A stretch of DNA of 64,000 nucleotides from Verrucomicrobiota bacterium (GTDB lineage Bacteria > Verrucomicrobiota > Verrucomicrobiia > Limisphaerales > JADLHS01): assembly GCA_029573725.1 (NCBI GenBank), contig JAKQDQ010000028.1, positions 1 to 64,000 on the forward strand, written 5' to 3'. A program made the position numbers and the translations under genes. The notes below the pieces were generated by a model, which saw nothing but the letters and a program-made list of their open reading frames with translations, did no database searches and had not been told where the DNA came from. This document shows positions 7,650 through 15,878 of the stretch, in pieces; the first letter of the stretch is position 1; every line of letters starts with the position of its first letter.

Positions 7650-8824
7650 ATGAAGAAGATTGCGATCTTTCTGCTCCTCGTCGCCGTGGGTGCCGCCAGT
7701 TTTGAGACGTGCGCTGAGAATTCCGTCCAAGCTCCAGAACTGTATGGTCCCGTGCCCGCTCTGCGGTAACTGACATGGCACGAACCGGAATTTTACGGCC
7801 TTTTTCATTTCACCATCAATACCTTCACCGACAAGGATTGGGGTTATGGTGACGAATCCCCGGCCTTGTTTAATCCCTGTGATTTCAGTGCGGATCAGAT
7901 TGTGCGCGCCGCGGCGGGCGCGGGCATGAAAGGCTTGGGCCTTGCCGCCAATCATCATGATGGGTTTTGTCTGTGGCCTTCGCAATACATGGAACATTCG
8001 GTGAAGCACAGTCCCTGACGCGAGGGGCAGGGCGATGTGGTCGGAGAACTCGCCGCGGCCTGCCGCCGGCACCACTCGAAGTTTTGGGGTTTATTTGTCC
8101 TCTTGGGATCGTAATCACCCCGGGTACGGGCGATTGGAATACATCACTTATTACCGCAACCAACTGCGCGAGTTGCCCCCCAACTATGGCGACATCTTCG
8201 GGGTGTGGTTCGATGGTGCGAATGGCGGTGACGGTCACTACGGTGGCGCGCGGGAAACCCGGAAGATTGACAACCGCACCTCGTGAAACTCTATTTTGCC
8301 TCGGTGGGACGCGGCGCTTCGCTACTGTTGAATCTGCCTCCGGACCGGCGCGGCCAGATTCCCGAGGAGGATGCGCAGTCGCTCACGGAATTTCATCGCC
8401 GACTTCAAGGCCTGTGCAAAACCGATCTGGCGCCGTTGGTCGAAATCCAGGCTTCCAAAGTGCGGGGGCATGCGCGGCAGTTCGGAGCGGCGAACCTGGT
8501 TGACGGACGACGCGATACCTGCTGGACGACGGATGACGCGATCAAAACGCCGGAACCGATTTTGGATTTGGCAAGACCACTTCGTTCAACATCTTTCGGC
8601 TGCGCGAATATCTGCCGTTGGGACAGCGGATCGAAGCTTTGGCTTTGGATTGCTGGCAGAATAATGGTTGGGTGGAGTTTGCCACGACAACAAGCATCGG
8701 CAACTGTCGCTTGGTGCGTGAGCACCGCGTCACCACCACCAAGCTGCGTCTGTGCATCATTAAAGCCGCCGCTTGCCCGGCGCTTGGTGAACTTGGTGTG
8801 GTTTTGGAACAGTCCGGGACATAA
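7650..8824 (+). pseudogene. Broken GH29 alpha-L-fucosidase with discoidin-like C-terminus
   Basis: A signal peptide start (MKKIAIFLLLVAVGAASF) is followed by GH29 sequence that is interrupted several times. There is a stop (TAA) just before LTWHEPEFYGLFHFT, a frameshift near 8010 after HSVKHSP, and a frameshift and deletion near 8280 where KIDNRT is cut and KLYFASVGRG resumes. Another frameshift lies near 8575. The last part (KVRGHARQFGAANLVDG, then C-W-T-T-D-D) looks like an F5/8 type C domain. The active-site text [11 protein letters not shown] survives in one frame. The order of segments matches a single ancestral gene of about 500 residues. It is non-functional unless it is expressed in fragments. 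Confidence 0.88.
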
Positions 8825-8854
8825 GCCCTCAGGCCCGTTTTAACCGGTCTTGAA

Positions 8855-9688
8855 TCACGCCAGCTTCAAGCTGGATTCCACCTTGGTTGCCGCGTCGTGA
8901 AGGGTGAGGATGGGTTGGATCTCCGGATGCACCGTTGGGTTGCCAAGCGGGCGGATAAGGCGGCAGGTCGCCCAGTTGGCGGCGTAGCTCTCGTAGTTTG
9001 CTTGCCAGCGTTGGAAGCGCTGCTCCCGCTTTTCGTTTTCGAACGGCCAGCGTTCCGGTTTCATGGTTACTCCGCAACGCCACGGCTTGGGCGTGAGCCG
9101 TGCGCGATAACATTGCTGTGTTTGACAGAGGCGGCGATAGAGCGGATCGGCGTCCAATGCCGCGAACACGGCATCGGCCTCGGCGGACTCCGGGGCGATC
9201 AACGCGTGCGTGGCCAGCAGGCGCAATCCCGCGCGGGTGCGATAGATCCGCCAGCCCCATTCCGGGCGCTGGCGCGTCCACGCTTCAACTTTGGCCAGCG
9301 CCCCGTCGGCGGTCCGGGTGGGCGCGGGCGCGGGCTTGCGGAAAAGGCGTTGCAGAAAGCCGCCGGGAGGTTTTGGTTCCGGCAAGTCCACGTCCACGAA
9401 CATGACGCGCGCGGTGTTCAAAACCTGGCAACCGTACGAATTGCGGGTGATCACGGCGCGCACCCGGTCGGCGTCGTCCTTGATTTCGTGCAGGACCGGC
9501 TCGCGAAAGGGGCGGTCGGAGTAGTAGCCGCCGTGTGGCGGCGGCCACGTTTCCGAACGGAAGCGTTCGGCGAGTCGTTGCGCCGCCTGGTTGGCCAACG
9601 CCTGTGCTTCCGCCGGACTCTGGGACGAGCCGCGCCAGGCCTGGAAGCCATCGCATTCGCCTCTGGCCCAAAACTTCGGAAAATGCAT
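8855..9688 (-). CDS. Unrecognised protein with DVD and H motifs
   Basis: A 277-residue soluble protein begins at MHFPKFWARGECDGF; the frame is open further upstream, but this start gives a compact N-terminus. I do not recognise the family with certainty. Features: an N-terminal helix-rich part, V-M-F-V-D-V-D at residues 96-101, a short Pro-rich linker near 105-125, then W-R-I-Y-R-T-R-A-G-L-R-L-L-A-T-H ending at His161, and a Trp/Arg-rich C-terminal half. An acidic DxD strand followed by a basic strand ending in His recalls archaeo-eukaryotic primase-like folds. That is inference only. It is followed on the other strand by the broken GH29 gene and preceded by the PEP mutase-like gene. Confidence 0.7.
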   Translation of the reverse strand: MHFPKFWARGECDGFQAWRGSSQSPAEAQALANQAAQRLAERFRSETWPPPHGGYYSDRPFREPVLHEIKDDADRVRAVITRNSYGCQVLNTARVMFVDVDLPEPKPPGGFLQRLFRKPAPAPTRTADGALAKVEAWTRQRPEWGWRIYRTRAGLRLLATHALIAPESAEADAVFAALDADPLYRRLCQTQQCYRARLTPKPWRCGVTMKPERWPFENEKREQRFQRWQANYESYAANWATCRLIRPLGNPTVHPEIQPILTLHDAATKVESSLKLA

Positions 9689-9888
9689 GGCTGCAGGATT
9701 GGTTTCGGGGCAAAATCTGACAAGCAGTTTCCGCGCTCCCCCTGGCGACCGCGCATCCGGAGGCCGGCCGATAGAGGCTGCGGATAACGCCAGCGGGTGG
9801 AGGCGTGCGGCCAGGCGCATTGGAAATCGGACCGGGACCGCGATGGGCGTGTTGCCGGTGAAGCTTGATGTGCCGCAGCGGTTCCGGT

Positions 9889-10722
9889 TCAAGGGAACAG
9901 GGCATTCATGGTGGCGTGGGTGAAGACCGTCTGGGCCAGCAATCCGGAATCGCCGCGCGCGCGCAGGTCCTGAAACATCCGTTGCATGTCAGGGAGGGTG
10001 GCGCGCAGCAAACCGGAGCCAAAGGTCACACGGCGGACGCCCAGCTGTTCCAGCTCCCCCAGCGGGGGCGTTCCCGGGCCGGCGAGGATGTTCACGGGCG
10101 CGCTCACCTCGCGCACCAACCGGGCGATGGTTTCCCGATCGCGCAGTCCAATTGGAAAAATGCAATCCGCACCGGCTTCTCCATACGCGTGAGCGCGGCG
10201 GACGGCTTCGCGGAAACGCGCGGTTGCACTGCCGCCGCCGTGAAGGAAAACATCCACGCGCGCATTGAGGACGAAATCCGTCCGGGCGGCGCGGACCGTC
10301 GCGCGGACCGCCTGGATCACCTCGGCCTGGCGGACGGGATCGGCCAGCGGTTGGTGCGGACCACGACCGTCTTCGAGGTTGGCCCCTGCCAGACCGAGTG
10401 AGATGGCCTGGCGGATGAGGCCGGCAACGGCCGCCGGTTGTTTGTGGTAACCCGCTTCCAGATCCGCCGTCACCGGAAGCGCGACCGTGGCGGCGATGCG
10501 CCCCACCATCAACAACATTTCCCCGGCGCTGATGCGTTGTCCGTCGGGATAACCCAGCACGGCGGCCACGCCGCCACTGGTCGTGGCGAGCGCGGGGAAG
10601 CCGGCCTGTCCCAACAAGCGCGCGCTGAGGCAATCCCACGCATTGGGCAGCACCAGGATTTTGGGGCCCCGGTGCAACTCGCGCAACTTCGCCGCCCGCG
10701 CGCGCTGTTCCGCCAGATTCAT
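9889..10722 (-). CDS. Isocitrate lyase/PEP mutase family protein
   Basis: The 277-residue protein has the family's TIM-barrel marks: LPNAWDCLSARLLGQAGF near residue 25, TTSGGVAAVLGYPDG, D-L-E-A-G-Y, then N-A-R-V-D-V-F and a long C-terminal helix pair. The family cleaves or forms C-C or C-P bonds next to a carboxylate (methylisocitrate lyase, oxaloacetate hydrolase, PEP mutase). The exact substrate cannot be set from sequence. It lacks the K-K-C-G-H signature of true isocitrate lyases. The ATG at 10722 overlaps the stop of the AhpD-like gene by four bases (ATGA), so the two are translationally coupled. The longer upstream frame is rejected. Confidence 0.85.
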   Translation of the reverse strand: MNLAEQRARAAKLRELHRGPKILVLPNAWDCLSARLLGQAGFPALATTSGGVAAVLGYPDGQRISAGEMLLMVGRIAATVALPVTADLEAGYHKQPAAVAGLIRQAISLGLAGANLEDGRGPHQPLADPVRQAEVIQAVRATVRAARTDFVLNARVDVFLHGGGSATARFREAVRRAHAYGEAGADCIFPIGLRDRETIARLVREVSAPVNILAGPGTPPLGELEQLGVRRVTFGSGLLRATLPDMQRMFQDLRARGDSGLLAQTVFTHATMNALFP

Positions 10723-11198
10723 GTCTTCGGCTTCACCTGAGGCTGTCCGACCTGGTAGGAGCCGGGCACGCTGCGGAAGCTGATCGCCAGCCGGTTCCAG
10801 CCGTTGATGGCCACGATGGCCAGGGTCAGATCCACCAGTTCCTTTTCCGAAAAATGTTTGCGGGCCTGTTCGTACACCGTGTCGGGCACCTGGGATTCCG
10901 CCACCCGGGTGACGGCTTCCGTCCACGCCAGTGCGGCGCGCTCGCGCTCAGTGAAGAACGGGGTCTCGTGCCAGACCGAGAGTGTGTACAGCCGCTGCTC
11001 GGTTTCCCCCGCGGCGCGGGCATCTTTGGTGTGCATGTCCAGACAGTAACCGCAGCCATTGATTTGTGAGGCGCGGGTTTTGACCAGTTCCAGCAGGGAA
11101 TGTTCGAGGCCGCTGTGGCGCGCGTATTGTTCGAGGCCGAGCATGGCCTTAAGTCCGTCGGGCGCGACCTCTCCGTAAACGAGTCGTGGTTGCATCAT
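10719..11198 (-). CDS. Carboxymuconolactone decarboxylase/AhpD-like protein
   Basis: The 159-residue protein carries the AhpD core E-L-V-K-T-R-A-S-Q-I-N-G-C-G-Y-C-L-D-M-H. It has the redox pair C-x-x-C and the nearby His used by alkylhydroperoxidase D-type proteins to reduce peroxides. Two Met codons (11198, 11195) are possible starts; neither has a clear ribosome binding site. The product is cytoplasmic and usually an oligomer. It overlaps the PEP mutase-like gene and is divergent from the hemerythrin gene across about 244 bases. It may help protect against oxidative or nitrosative stress. Confidence 0.85.
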   Translation of the reverse strand: MMQPRLVYGEVAPDGLKAMLGLEQYARHSGLEHSLLELVKTRASQINGCGYCLDMHTKDARAAGETEQRLYTLSVWHETPFFTERERAALAWTEAVTRVAESQVPDTVYEQARKHFSEKELVDLTLAIVAINGWNRLAISFRSVPGSYQVGQPQVKPKT

Positions 11199-11381
11199 GG
11201 TTTGTTTTATGGTGTTTGAGTGTTGTTGTTTTGGCTTTGACCGCATCGAATCCGGCCGGATACCGCGGCGCCGCGGGACGCATGACCGTCAAACCGCCGG
11301 CACAGCAGTGCCGCATTTTTCCATTCCGTCAAGCCGAGTCCGCCGGTCCCGCGTCCGCCCGCGCAACGAACCGTCCTGCTT

Positions 11382-11395
11382 TTGATTCAGGTCAA
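11382..11395 (+). promoter_or_regulatory. FNR/Dnr/NnrR-type palindrome upstream of the hemerythrin gene
   Basis: TTGATTCAGGTCAA fits TTGAT-N4-GTCAA, close to the FNR/Dnr consensus, with its centre 54.5 bases before the hemerythrin ATG at 11443. A class II activator site at -41.5 would place the transcript start near 11430. It resembles the box at 1057-1070. Confidence 0.6.
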
Positions 11396-11442
11396 AGCCG
11401 GCGCCGCCGTGGCGCTCCAGACTGCGGGCGGAGAATCTTGGA

Positions 11443-11988
11443 ATGAGTGCGACCGCCATCGAACAAATGAGTGCCGAGCACCGGCATATTGAAACCGTGA
11501 TCAACGCGCTGCAGACGATCGCCAGCCAGTTGGAAACGTCCTCCACCGCCCCGATGGACACGTTGCGACGGTGTGTGGAGTTTCTGCGGGTGTACGCGGA
11601 CGAACGGCATCATCTGCGGGAGGAGGCGCTGTTTTTCCCCCTGCTGGTGCAACGCGGCGTGCCCCCGCAAGGCTGTCCCATCGGCGGACTGAACAATGAC
11701 CACGCCAAGGGACGTGCGCTGGTCACCACGCTGACCGATCGCCTCAACGCCTATGAACAGAATGCGGCGGCGGCGCGGGACGCCCTGCGGCAGACGCTGC
11801 AGGAACTGGTGCAGCTCTATCGCCACCACCTGTGGATGGAGGACGCCATGGTATTTCCGATGGCTGAAAAACTGGTGACGACCACGGACAATCAGGCGTT
11901 GCTGGACAAATTTGCCGAACTGGACCGCAAAATTGGTTCGGAGAAGGTGGCGCGTCTGGAACAGTTCGCCGACCAGCTCGCCAAATAG
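11443..11988 (+). CDS. Hemerythrin-domain protein
   Basis: The 181-residue all-helical protein has the His/Glu pattern of the HHE cation-binding (hemerythrin) domain. It shows E-H-R-H-I-E near residue 12, E-R-H-H-L-R-E-E near residue 54, N-D-H-A-K near residue 86, and Y-R-H-H-L-W-M-E-D near residue 126. These would form a di-iron centre. Family members sense or store O2 or NO, or help repair iron-sulfur proteins (YtfE/RIC-like), but the N-terminal ScdA domain is absent. An FNR/Dnr-type box lies upstream and a cupin gene follows 64 bases downstream in the same direction, so one transcript is possible. This suits a role in nitric oxide or low-oxygen response. Confidence 0.88.
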   Translation: MSATAIEQMSAEHRHIETVINALQTIASQLETSSTAPMDTLRRCVEFLRVYADERHHLREEALFFPLLVQRGVPPQGCPIGGLNNDHAKGRALVTTLTDRLNAYEQNAAAARDALRQTLQELVQLYRHHLWMEDAMVFPMAEKLVTTTDNQALLDKFAELDRKIGSEKVARLEQFADQLAK

Positions 11989-12052
11989 TGCTCTCCGGGC
12001 GCGAAATCGGGCCCGATAATCCACCGTCAACCCGCATCCCAGAAACGAGTGC

Positions 12053-12406
12053 ATGACCGAACCTTCCGCTTCCGCCACGACCCGGGTGAAAATTGAACCG
12101 GCGCAAACCTTCCCGCTCGCGCCCCTGGTGGATTACCAGCCGGGCGCGATCGTCAGCCGGGAAATTTTGAAAGGTCCGGCCGGCCGGGTGACGGTATTTG
12201 CCTTCGACGCGGGCGAGGAGTTGAGCGAGCACACCTCGCCTTACGATGCGCTGGTGCAGGTGGTTGAAGGCGAAGCGGAAATCACCATCGCCCGCAAGCC
12301 GCACCTGGTGCGCGCCGGGGAGGCGATCGTGATGCCGGCGCAACAGCCGCATGCCTTGAGCGCCCTCAAGCGGTTCAAAATGGTGTTGACCATGATCCGC
12401 GCCTGA
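12053..12406 (+). CDS. Small cupin-domain protein
   Basis: The 117-residue protein is a single cupin barrel. The first motif is G-E-E-L-S-E-H-T-S-P-Y-D-A-L-V-Q-V-V-E-G and the second is G-E-A-I-V-M-P-A-Q-Q-P-H-A. These supply His and Glu metal ligands, although the classic H-x-H of motif one is reduced to a single His. Small cupins of this type are often found with hemerythrin and DUF2249 genes, and the gene follows the hemerythrin gene by 64 bases. No substrate can be assigned. Confidence 0.82.
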   Translation: MTEPSASATTRVKIEPAQTFPLAPLVDYQPGAIVSREILKGPAGRVTVFAFDAGEELSEHTSPYDALVQVVEGEAEITIARKPHLVRAGEAIVMPAQQPHALSALKRFKMVLTMIRA

Positions 12407-12474
12407 GCCGGACCGCGACGCGGTCCGGTGGGCGCGCGGGCCCGCCCCTTGCGCGGCGGGGGATCCGCGAAATA

Positions 12475-13152
12475 ATGTGGACCATGAGCGCCATGAAATT
12501 GATTTTTGAGACCCGGGACCGGAATGCTTATTTGCAGCCCTCCGCGGTGATTGATTTCCCATCGCCACCGGTGCAGGACCGGATCGCGCAGATTCGGGCG
12601 CAGGCGACGGACGACGAAACGCAGGCGCGCCTGGCGTTTGCATTTGTGCGCGACCACATCGCTCACTCGTTCGATTTGAACAGCGCGCGGGTGACCATTT
12701 CAGCTTCGCAGGCGCTGACCGGCGGGGAGGGGATTTGTTTCGCCAAGGCCCATCTGCTGGCCGCCCTGTTGCGGGGACTGAACATTCCCGCCGGCTTTTG
12801 TTATCAGCGTGTCATGCGCCGGGGCACGCCGGAATCCGGCTACGCGTTGCACGGGTTGAACGCGGTCTATTTGCCCGGTCGCCAGGTGTGGTTCCGGCTG
12901 GACCCGCGCGGCAACAAACCCGGCGTGAACTCCCAATTCAGCGTGGAGTGCGAACAACTGGCCTATCCCATCCGTCCGGAACTGGGTGAAGTGGATTACC
13001 CCTATGTTTTCGTTGCGCCCCGTCCGGAGGTGCTGGCGTGCCTGCACGCCTCGGCTGACGGGCATGAGTTGTTCTACAAGCGTCCCGCCGCCCTGGCCGC
13101 CGGGGAGGGACTGCCGTCGCTTGCGGCGGAACCCGGCTCGGACGGAGGTTGA
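12475..13152 (+). CDS. Transglutaminase-like (cysteine protease fold) protein
   Basis: The 225-residue cytoplasmic protein carries the transglutaminase-like triad. The Cys is in G-G-E-G-I-C-F-A-K-A (about residue 86), the His in Y-A-L-H-G-L-N-A-V, and the Asp in W-F-R-L-D-P-R-G-N. No signal peptide is present. Family members act as peptidases or amidases, and substrates are mostly unknown. Three Met codons lie close together at the start (12475, 12484, 12493), and the first is used here. It follows the cupin gene by 68 bases on the same strand. Confidence 0.82.
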   Translation: MWTMSAMKLIFETRDRNAYLQPSAVIDFPSPPVQDRIAQIRAQATDDETQARLAFAFVRDHIAHSFDLNSARVTISASQALTGGEGICFAKAHLLAALLRGLNIPAGFCYQRVMRRGTPESGYALHGLNAVYLPGRQVWFRLDPRGNKPGVNSQFSVECEQLAYPIRPELGEVDYPYVFVAPRPEVLACLHASADGHELFYKRPAALAAGEGLPSLAAEPGSDGG

Positions 13153-13208
13153 TCTGTCCTTGGAGACGCTCCGTGAAGGGGCGCGTTCGTCAGGGGGGAA
13201 GAGCGGGA

Positions 13209-13297
13209 TGGCGGAGAGAGGGGGATTCGAACCCCCGGTAGTGTTTAGCTACTCACGCTTTCCAGGCGTGCGCCTTAAACCACTCAGCCATCTCTCC
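13209..13297 (-). tRNA. tRNA-Ser (anticodon GGA)
   Basis: On the minus strand the 89-base gene has the acceptor stem GGAGAGA paired with TCTCTCC, discriminator G, and an encoded CCA at the low-coordinate end. The anticodon arm CACGC-CTGGAAA-GCGTG holds GGA (complement at 13261-13263). There is a long variable arm as expected for class II Ser tRNA, and a T-arm with GGTTCGAATCC. It reads TCC and TCT codons. It lies between the transglutaminase-like gene and gltX, on the opposite strand to both. Confidence 0.96.
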
Positions 13298-13425
13298 GCC
13301 AAGCACGGGAAACATTGCGGGGTGGCGCGCGTTCCGGCAATCTTTTTCTCCCGGGCGGCGGGACGGCCTGGTTTTCGTTTTCCATTCCCGCCGGTTTATG
13401 GTCTGCTGTGGGGGATTGACTGGAT

Positions 13426-14781
13426 ATGAAGCCACGAGTTCGTTTTGCTCCGTCCCCCACCGGCTATCTGCACATTGGCGGCGCGCGCACGGCATTGTTC
13501 AACTGGCTGTACGCGCGCCACACCGGCGGCACCTTCGTTCTGCGCATCGAGGACACCGACGCCGCGCGGAACACCCAGGAAGCCGTGGAGGCCATCCTGG
13601 GCGGCCTGCGCTGGCTGGGGTTGAACTGGGATGAAGGGCCGTTGACCAGCGCCGCCACCGGTCCGGCCAAGGGCGCGCGCGGACCGTACTTTCAATCGCA
13701 GCGGCGCGCGCATTATGAACGGCGCGTGGAAGCCTTGTTGTCGCGCCAGCTGGCCTACGAAAAGGACGGGGCGGTCTGGTTTCGCATGACCCGCGAGCCC
13801 ATCGTCATCCCCGATCTCGTGGTGGGAGACGTGTTGCGTCCGCTGACCGACCGGGAGGCGCTCCATCCCGATTGGGTGCTGGTGCGGAGCGATGGGCAGC
13901 CGGTGTTCCACTTCGTGAATGTGGTGGACGATTTGGAAATGGGCATCACCCACGTCATTCGCGGGGAGGACCACCTGAGCAACACCGCCAAGCACATCGC
14001 GCTGTTTCGCGCGTTCGGCGTCCCGCCGCCAGCCTACGCGCATATTCCGTTGATCCTCAATCCGGAAGGCTCGAAAATGAGCAAGCGCGACCGTGGCGCG
14101 TCCCTGGGCGCGTATCTCGAGGAGGGATTTCTGCCGGAGGCCGTGAATAATTATCTGTGCCTGCTGGGTTGGTCACCCAAGGACAACACCGAGAAGCTTC
14201 CACTGACCGAGGTCGTCGAGCGGTTTGATTTGCCGCAAATTCTGCGGCACAACGCAAAGTTTGACTACGAGAAACTGTTGTGGCTGCAAGGCGAATATTG
14301 CCGCGAACTGCCTGACGACCGGTTTTACGAAATGTCGGTCCGCGCACTGGCCAAGGCCGGGTTGGACACCAACCGCTTTGACGTGCGTTACGTCAAGGCG
14401 GCGCTGGACACCTGCCGGGGGAAGATCAAGACATTCGGGGAGCTGCCGGATTACGGTGGGTTTTATTTTCGCCCGGAGGTGGATTACGATCCGGCGGCGG
14501 TGGAGAAATGTTTCGTGCCGGAAAACCGGCCGCGTCTGGAGAGGCTTCGCGAAGCGTTTGCCCGGACCGATACCTTCACGGCCGCAACGCTCGAAACAAC
14601 ATTGAAAGCCACGGCCGGAAATCTGGGCGTGAAAGCCGGCGTCCTCGTGCATCCGGTGCGCCTGGCCGCGACCGGCCGCGCCTCCGGCCCCAGCTTGTAT
14701 CATCTATTGGAAGTGCTGGGTCGGGAAAAAACACTGGAGCGCATCGAGCGTGCCCTCGCCGCGTTCCCCGCGACCACTTGA
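13426..14781 (+). CDS. gltX: Glutamyl-tRNA synthetase
   Basis: The 451-residue class I synthetase charges tRNA-Glu with glutamate. It shows the HIGH-type signature H-I-G-G-A-R-T-A near residue 17 and the KMSKS loop G-S-K-M-S-K-R-D-R-G near residue 213. The Glu-binding R-F-A-P-S-P-T-G opens the protein and the anticodon-binding C-terminal part follows. Length fits the family. Whether it also charges tRNA-Gln (non-discriminating form) cannot be told without a gatCAB survey. Upstream is the tRNA-Ser on the other strand. Confidence 0.97.
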   Translation: MKPRVRFAPSPTGYLHIGGARTALFNWLYARHTGGTFVLRIEDTDAARNTQEAVEAILGGLRWLGLNWDEGPLTSAATGPAKGARGPYFQSQRRAHYERRVEALLSRQLAYEKDGAVWFRMTREPIVIPDLVVGDVLRPLTDREALHPDWVLVRSDGQPVFHFVNVVDDLEMGITHVIRGEDHLSNTAKHIALFRAFGVPPPAYAHIPLILNPEGSKMSKRDRGASLGAYLEEGFLPEAVNNYLCLLGWSPKDNTEKLPLTEVVERFDLPQILRHNAKFDYEKLLWLQGEYCRELPDDRFYEMSVRALAKAGLDTNRFDVRYVKAALDTCRGKIKTFGELPDYGGFYFRPEVDYDPAAVEKCFVPENRPRLERLREAFARTDTFTAATLETTLKATAGNLGVKAGVLVHPVRLAATGRASGPSLYHLLEVLGREKTLERIERALAAFPATT

Positions 14782-14859
14782 TCGCGGGCCGCCGCAGGCT
14801 GGTGAGGTCACCCGGTTCAATTTCCGGCCCCCTGGTAAATTCTGTTGCGACGACCGTGA

Positions 14860-14881
14860 GATTGCTCTATGAAGAGCAATC
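14860..14881 (+). promoter_or_regulatory. Hairpin abutting the pseudopilin start codon
   Basis: GATTGCTC and GAGCAATC form a perfect 8-bp stem around the loop TATGAA. The 3' arm ends at the base before the ATG at 14882. In RNA it would cover the space where a ribosome binding site should be. As DNA it could be an operator. Confidence 0.5.
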
Positions 14882-15709
14882 ATGCGCCCATCTTCCGCCG
14901 CTTCACCACGTCCGTTCCGCCCGCGACGCAGGGCTGGCTTCACCCTGATTGAACTGCTGGTGGTGATCGCGATCATTGCGATCCTGGCGGCGATGCTGCT
15001 GCCCGCGCTGGCCAAGGCCAAGGCCAAGGCCAAGCAGACCGCCTGCATCAACAACCTCCGCCAGATCGGCGTGGCCACCGTCATGTACGTGGGCGACTGG
15101 AACAAATATCCGGGCTGCCTCTTCACCCCGGCCACCCTGCCGAACTTTTATTATGTCTGGCCTCCGCGGTTGCTGACCTACATGGGCAACAACCGTGCGG
15201 CGTTCTGGTGTCCCATGGCCAATCCCAACAGCGCCTGGGATACGAACCTCAACAAAATGCCCTACGGTCTGGGCGCCACGGGACCAGGAGGGGTTCGTGA
15301 TCCCTACGGCATTACGCACACCACGCGGTTTTCCTACGGGTTCAACGATTGGGGCTCGTTCCCCGCCGGCGGCCACCTCGGCCTGGGCGGAGACGTGGAT
15401 GTGTTTCCCGAGATCAAGGAGGCCCAGGTGAAGCGGCCCTCCGAAATGATCATGCTGGGGGACAGCAAACCGGACGCTTCATTTGACGGCAACATTGATC
15501 CCACCACGCCGGCGGAATGGCCGTCCAACCGGCACCAGACCCGGACGTGTCTGATGTTTGCAGATGGGCATGCCGAGGCGGTGCGTCGGAAAGCGGTGAT
15601 TGATCCGACCAGCGACCTGTGGCGGCGGCGTTGGAACAACGATTACGAGCCGCATCGCGAAAGCTCGTGGGTGGTGAATCCGGCGCTGGAAGCGCGCCTT
15701 GACCCATGA
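14882..15709 (+). CDS. Pseudopilin-like secreted protein (prepilin N-terminus, H-x-DG type)
   Basis: The 275-residue protein has a basic leader followed by [18 protein letters not shown], the prepilin peptidase cleavage and methylation motif (cut before Phe). A long helix with repeated Ala-Lys pairs and C-I-N-N-L-R-Q-I-G comes next. A C-terminal globular part contains F-A-D-G-H-A-E-A. These are marks of the abundant planctomycete/verrucomicrobial pseudopilin family (DUF1559 and relatives). The role is unknown; they are thought to be exported by a type II-like system. It follows gltX by 100 bases and is preceded directly by a hairpin. Confidence 0.88.
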   Translation: MRPSSAASPRPFRPRRRAGFTLIELLVVIAIIAILAAMLLPALAKAKAKAKQTACINNLRQIGVATVMYVGDWNKYPGCLFTPATLPNFYYVWPPRLLTYMGNNRAAFWCPMANPNSAWDTNLNKMPYGLGATGPGGVRDPYGITHTTRFSYGFNDWGSFPAGGHLGLGGDVDVFPEIKEAQVKRPSEMIMLGDSKPDASFDGNIDPTTPAEWPSNRHQTRTCLMFADGHAEAVRRKAVIDPTSDLWRRRWNNDYEPHRESSWVVNPALEARLDP

Positions 15710-15878
15710 CCCGGAGCGCCGCACCGGGCGGTGGCCGGGGGCGCTAATTTGCTTTTCTTCCGGCGCCGGGTCTTTAAGCTGTCCCGTCCGGTTGGCGAGG
15801 GATTCCCGGCTTCAGTTGAAGGTTTTTCAGATCGGAGGGAGGGAAACGCGGACGGGCCGCCCGGATTGAGTTTTTGGG

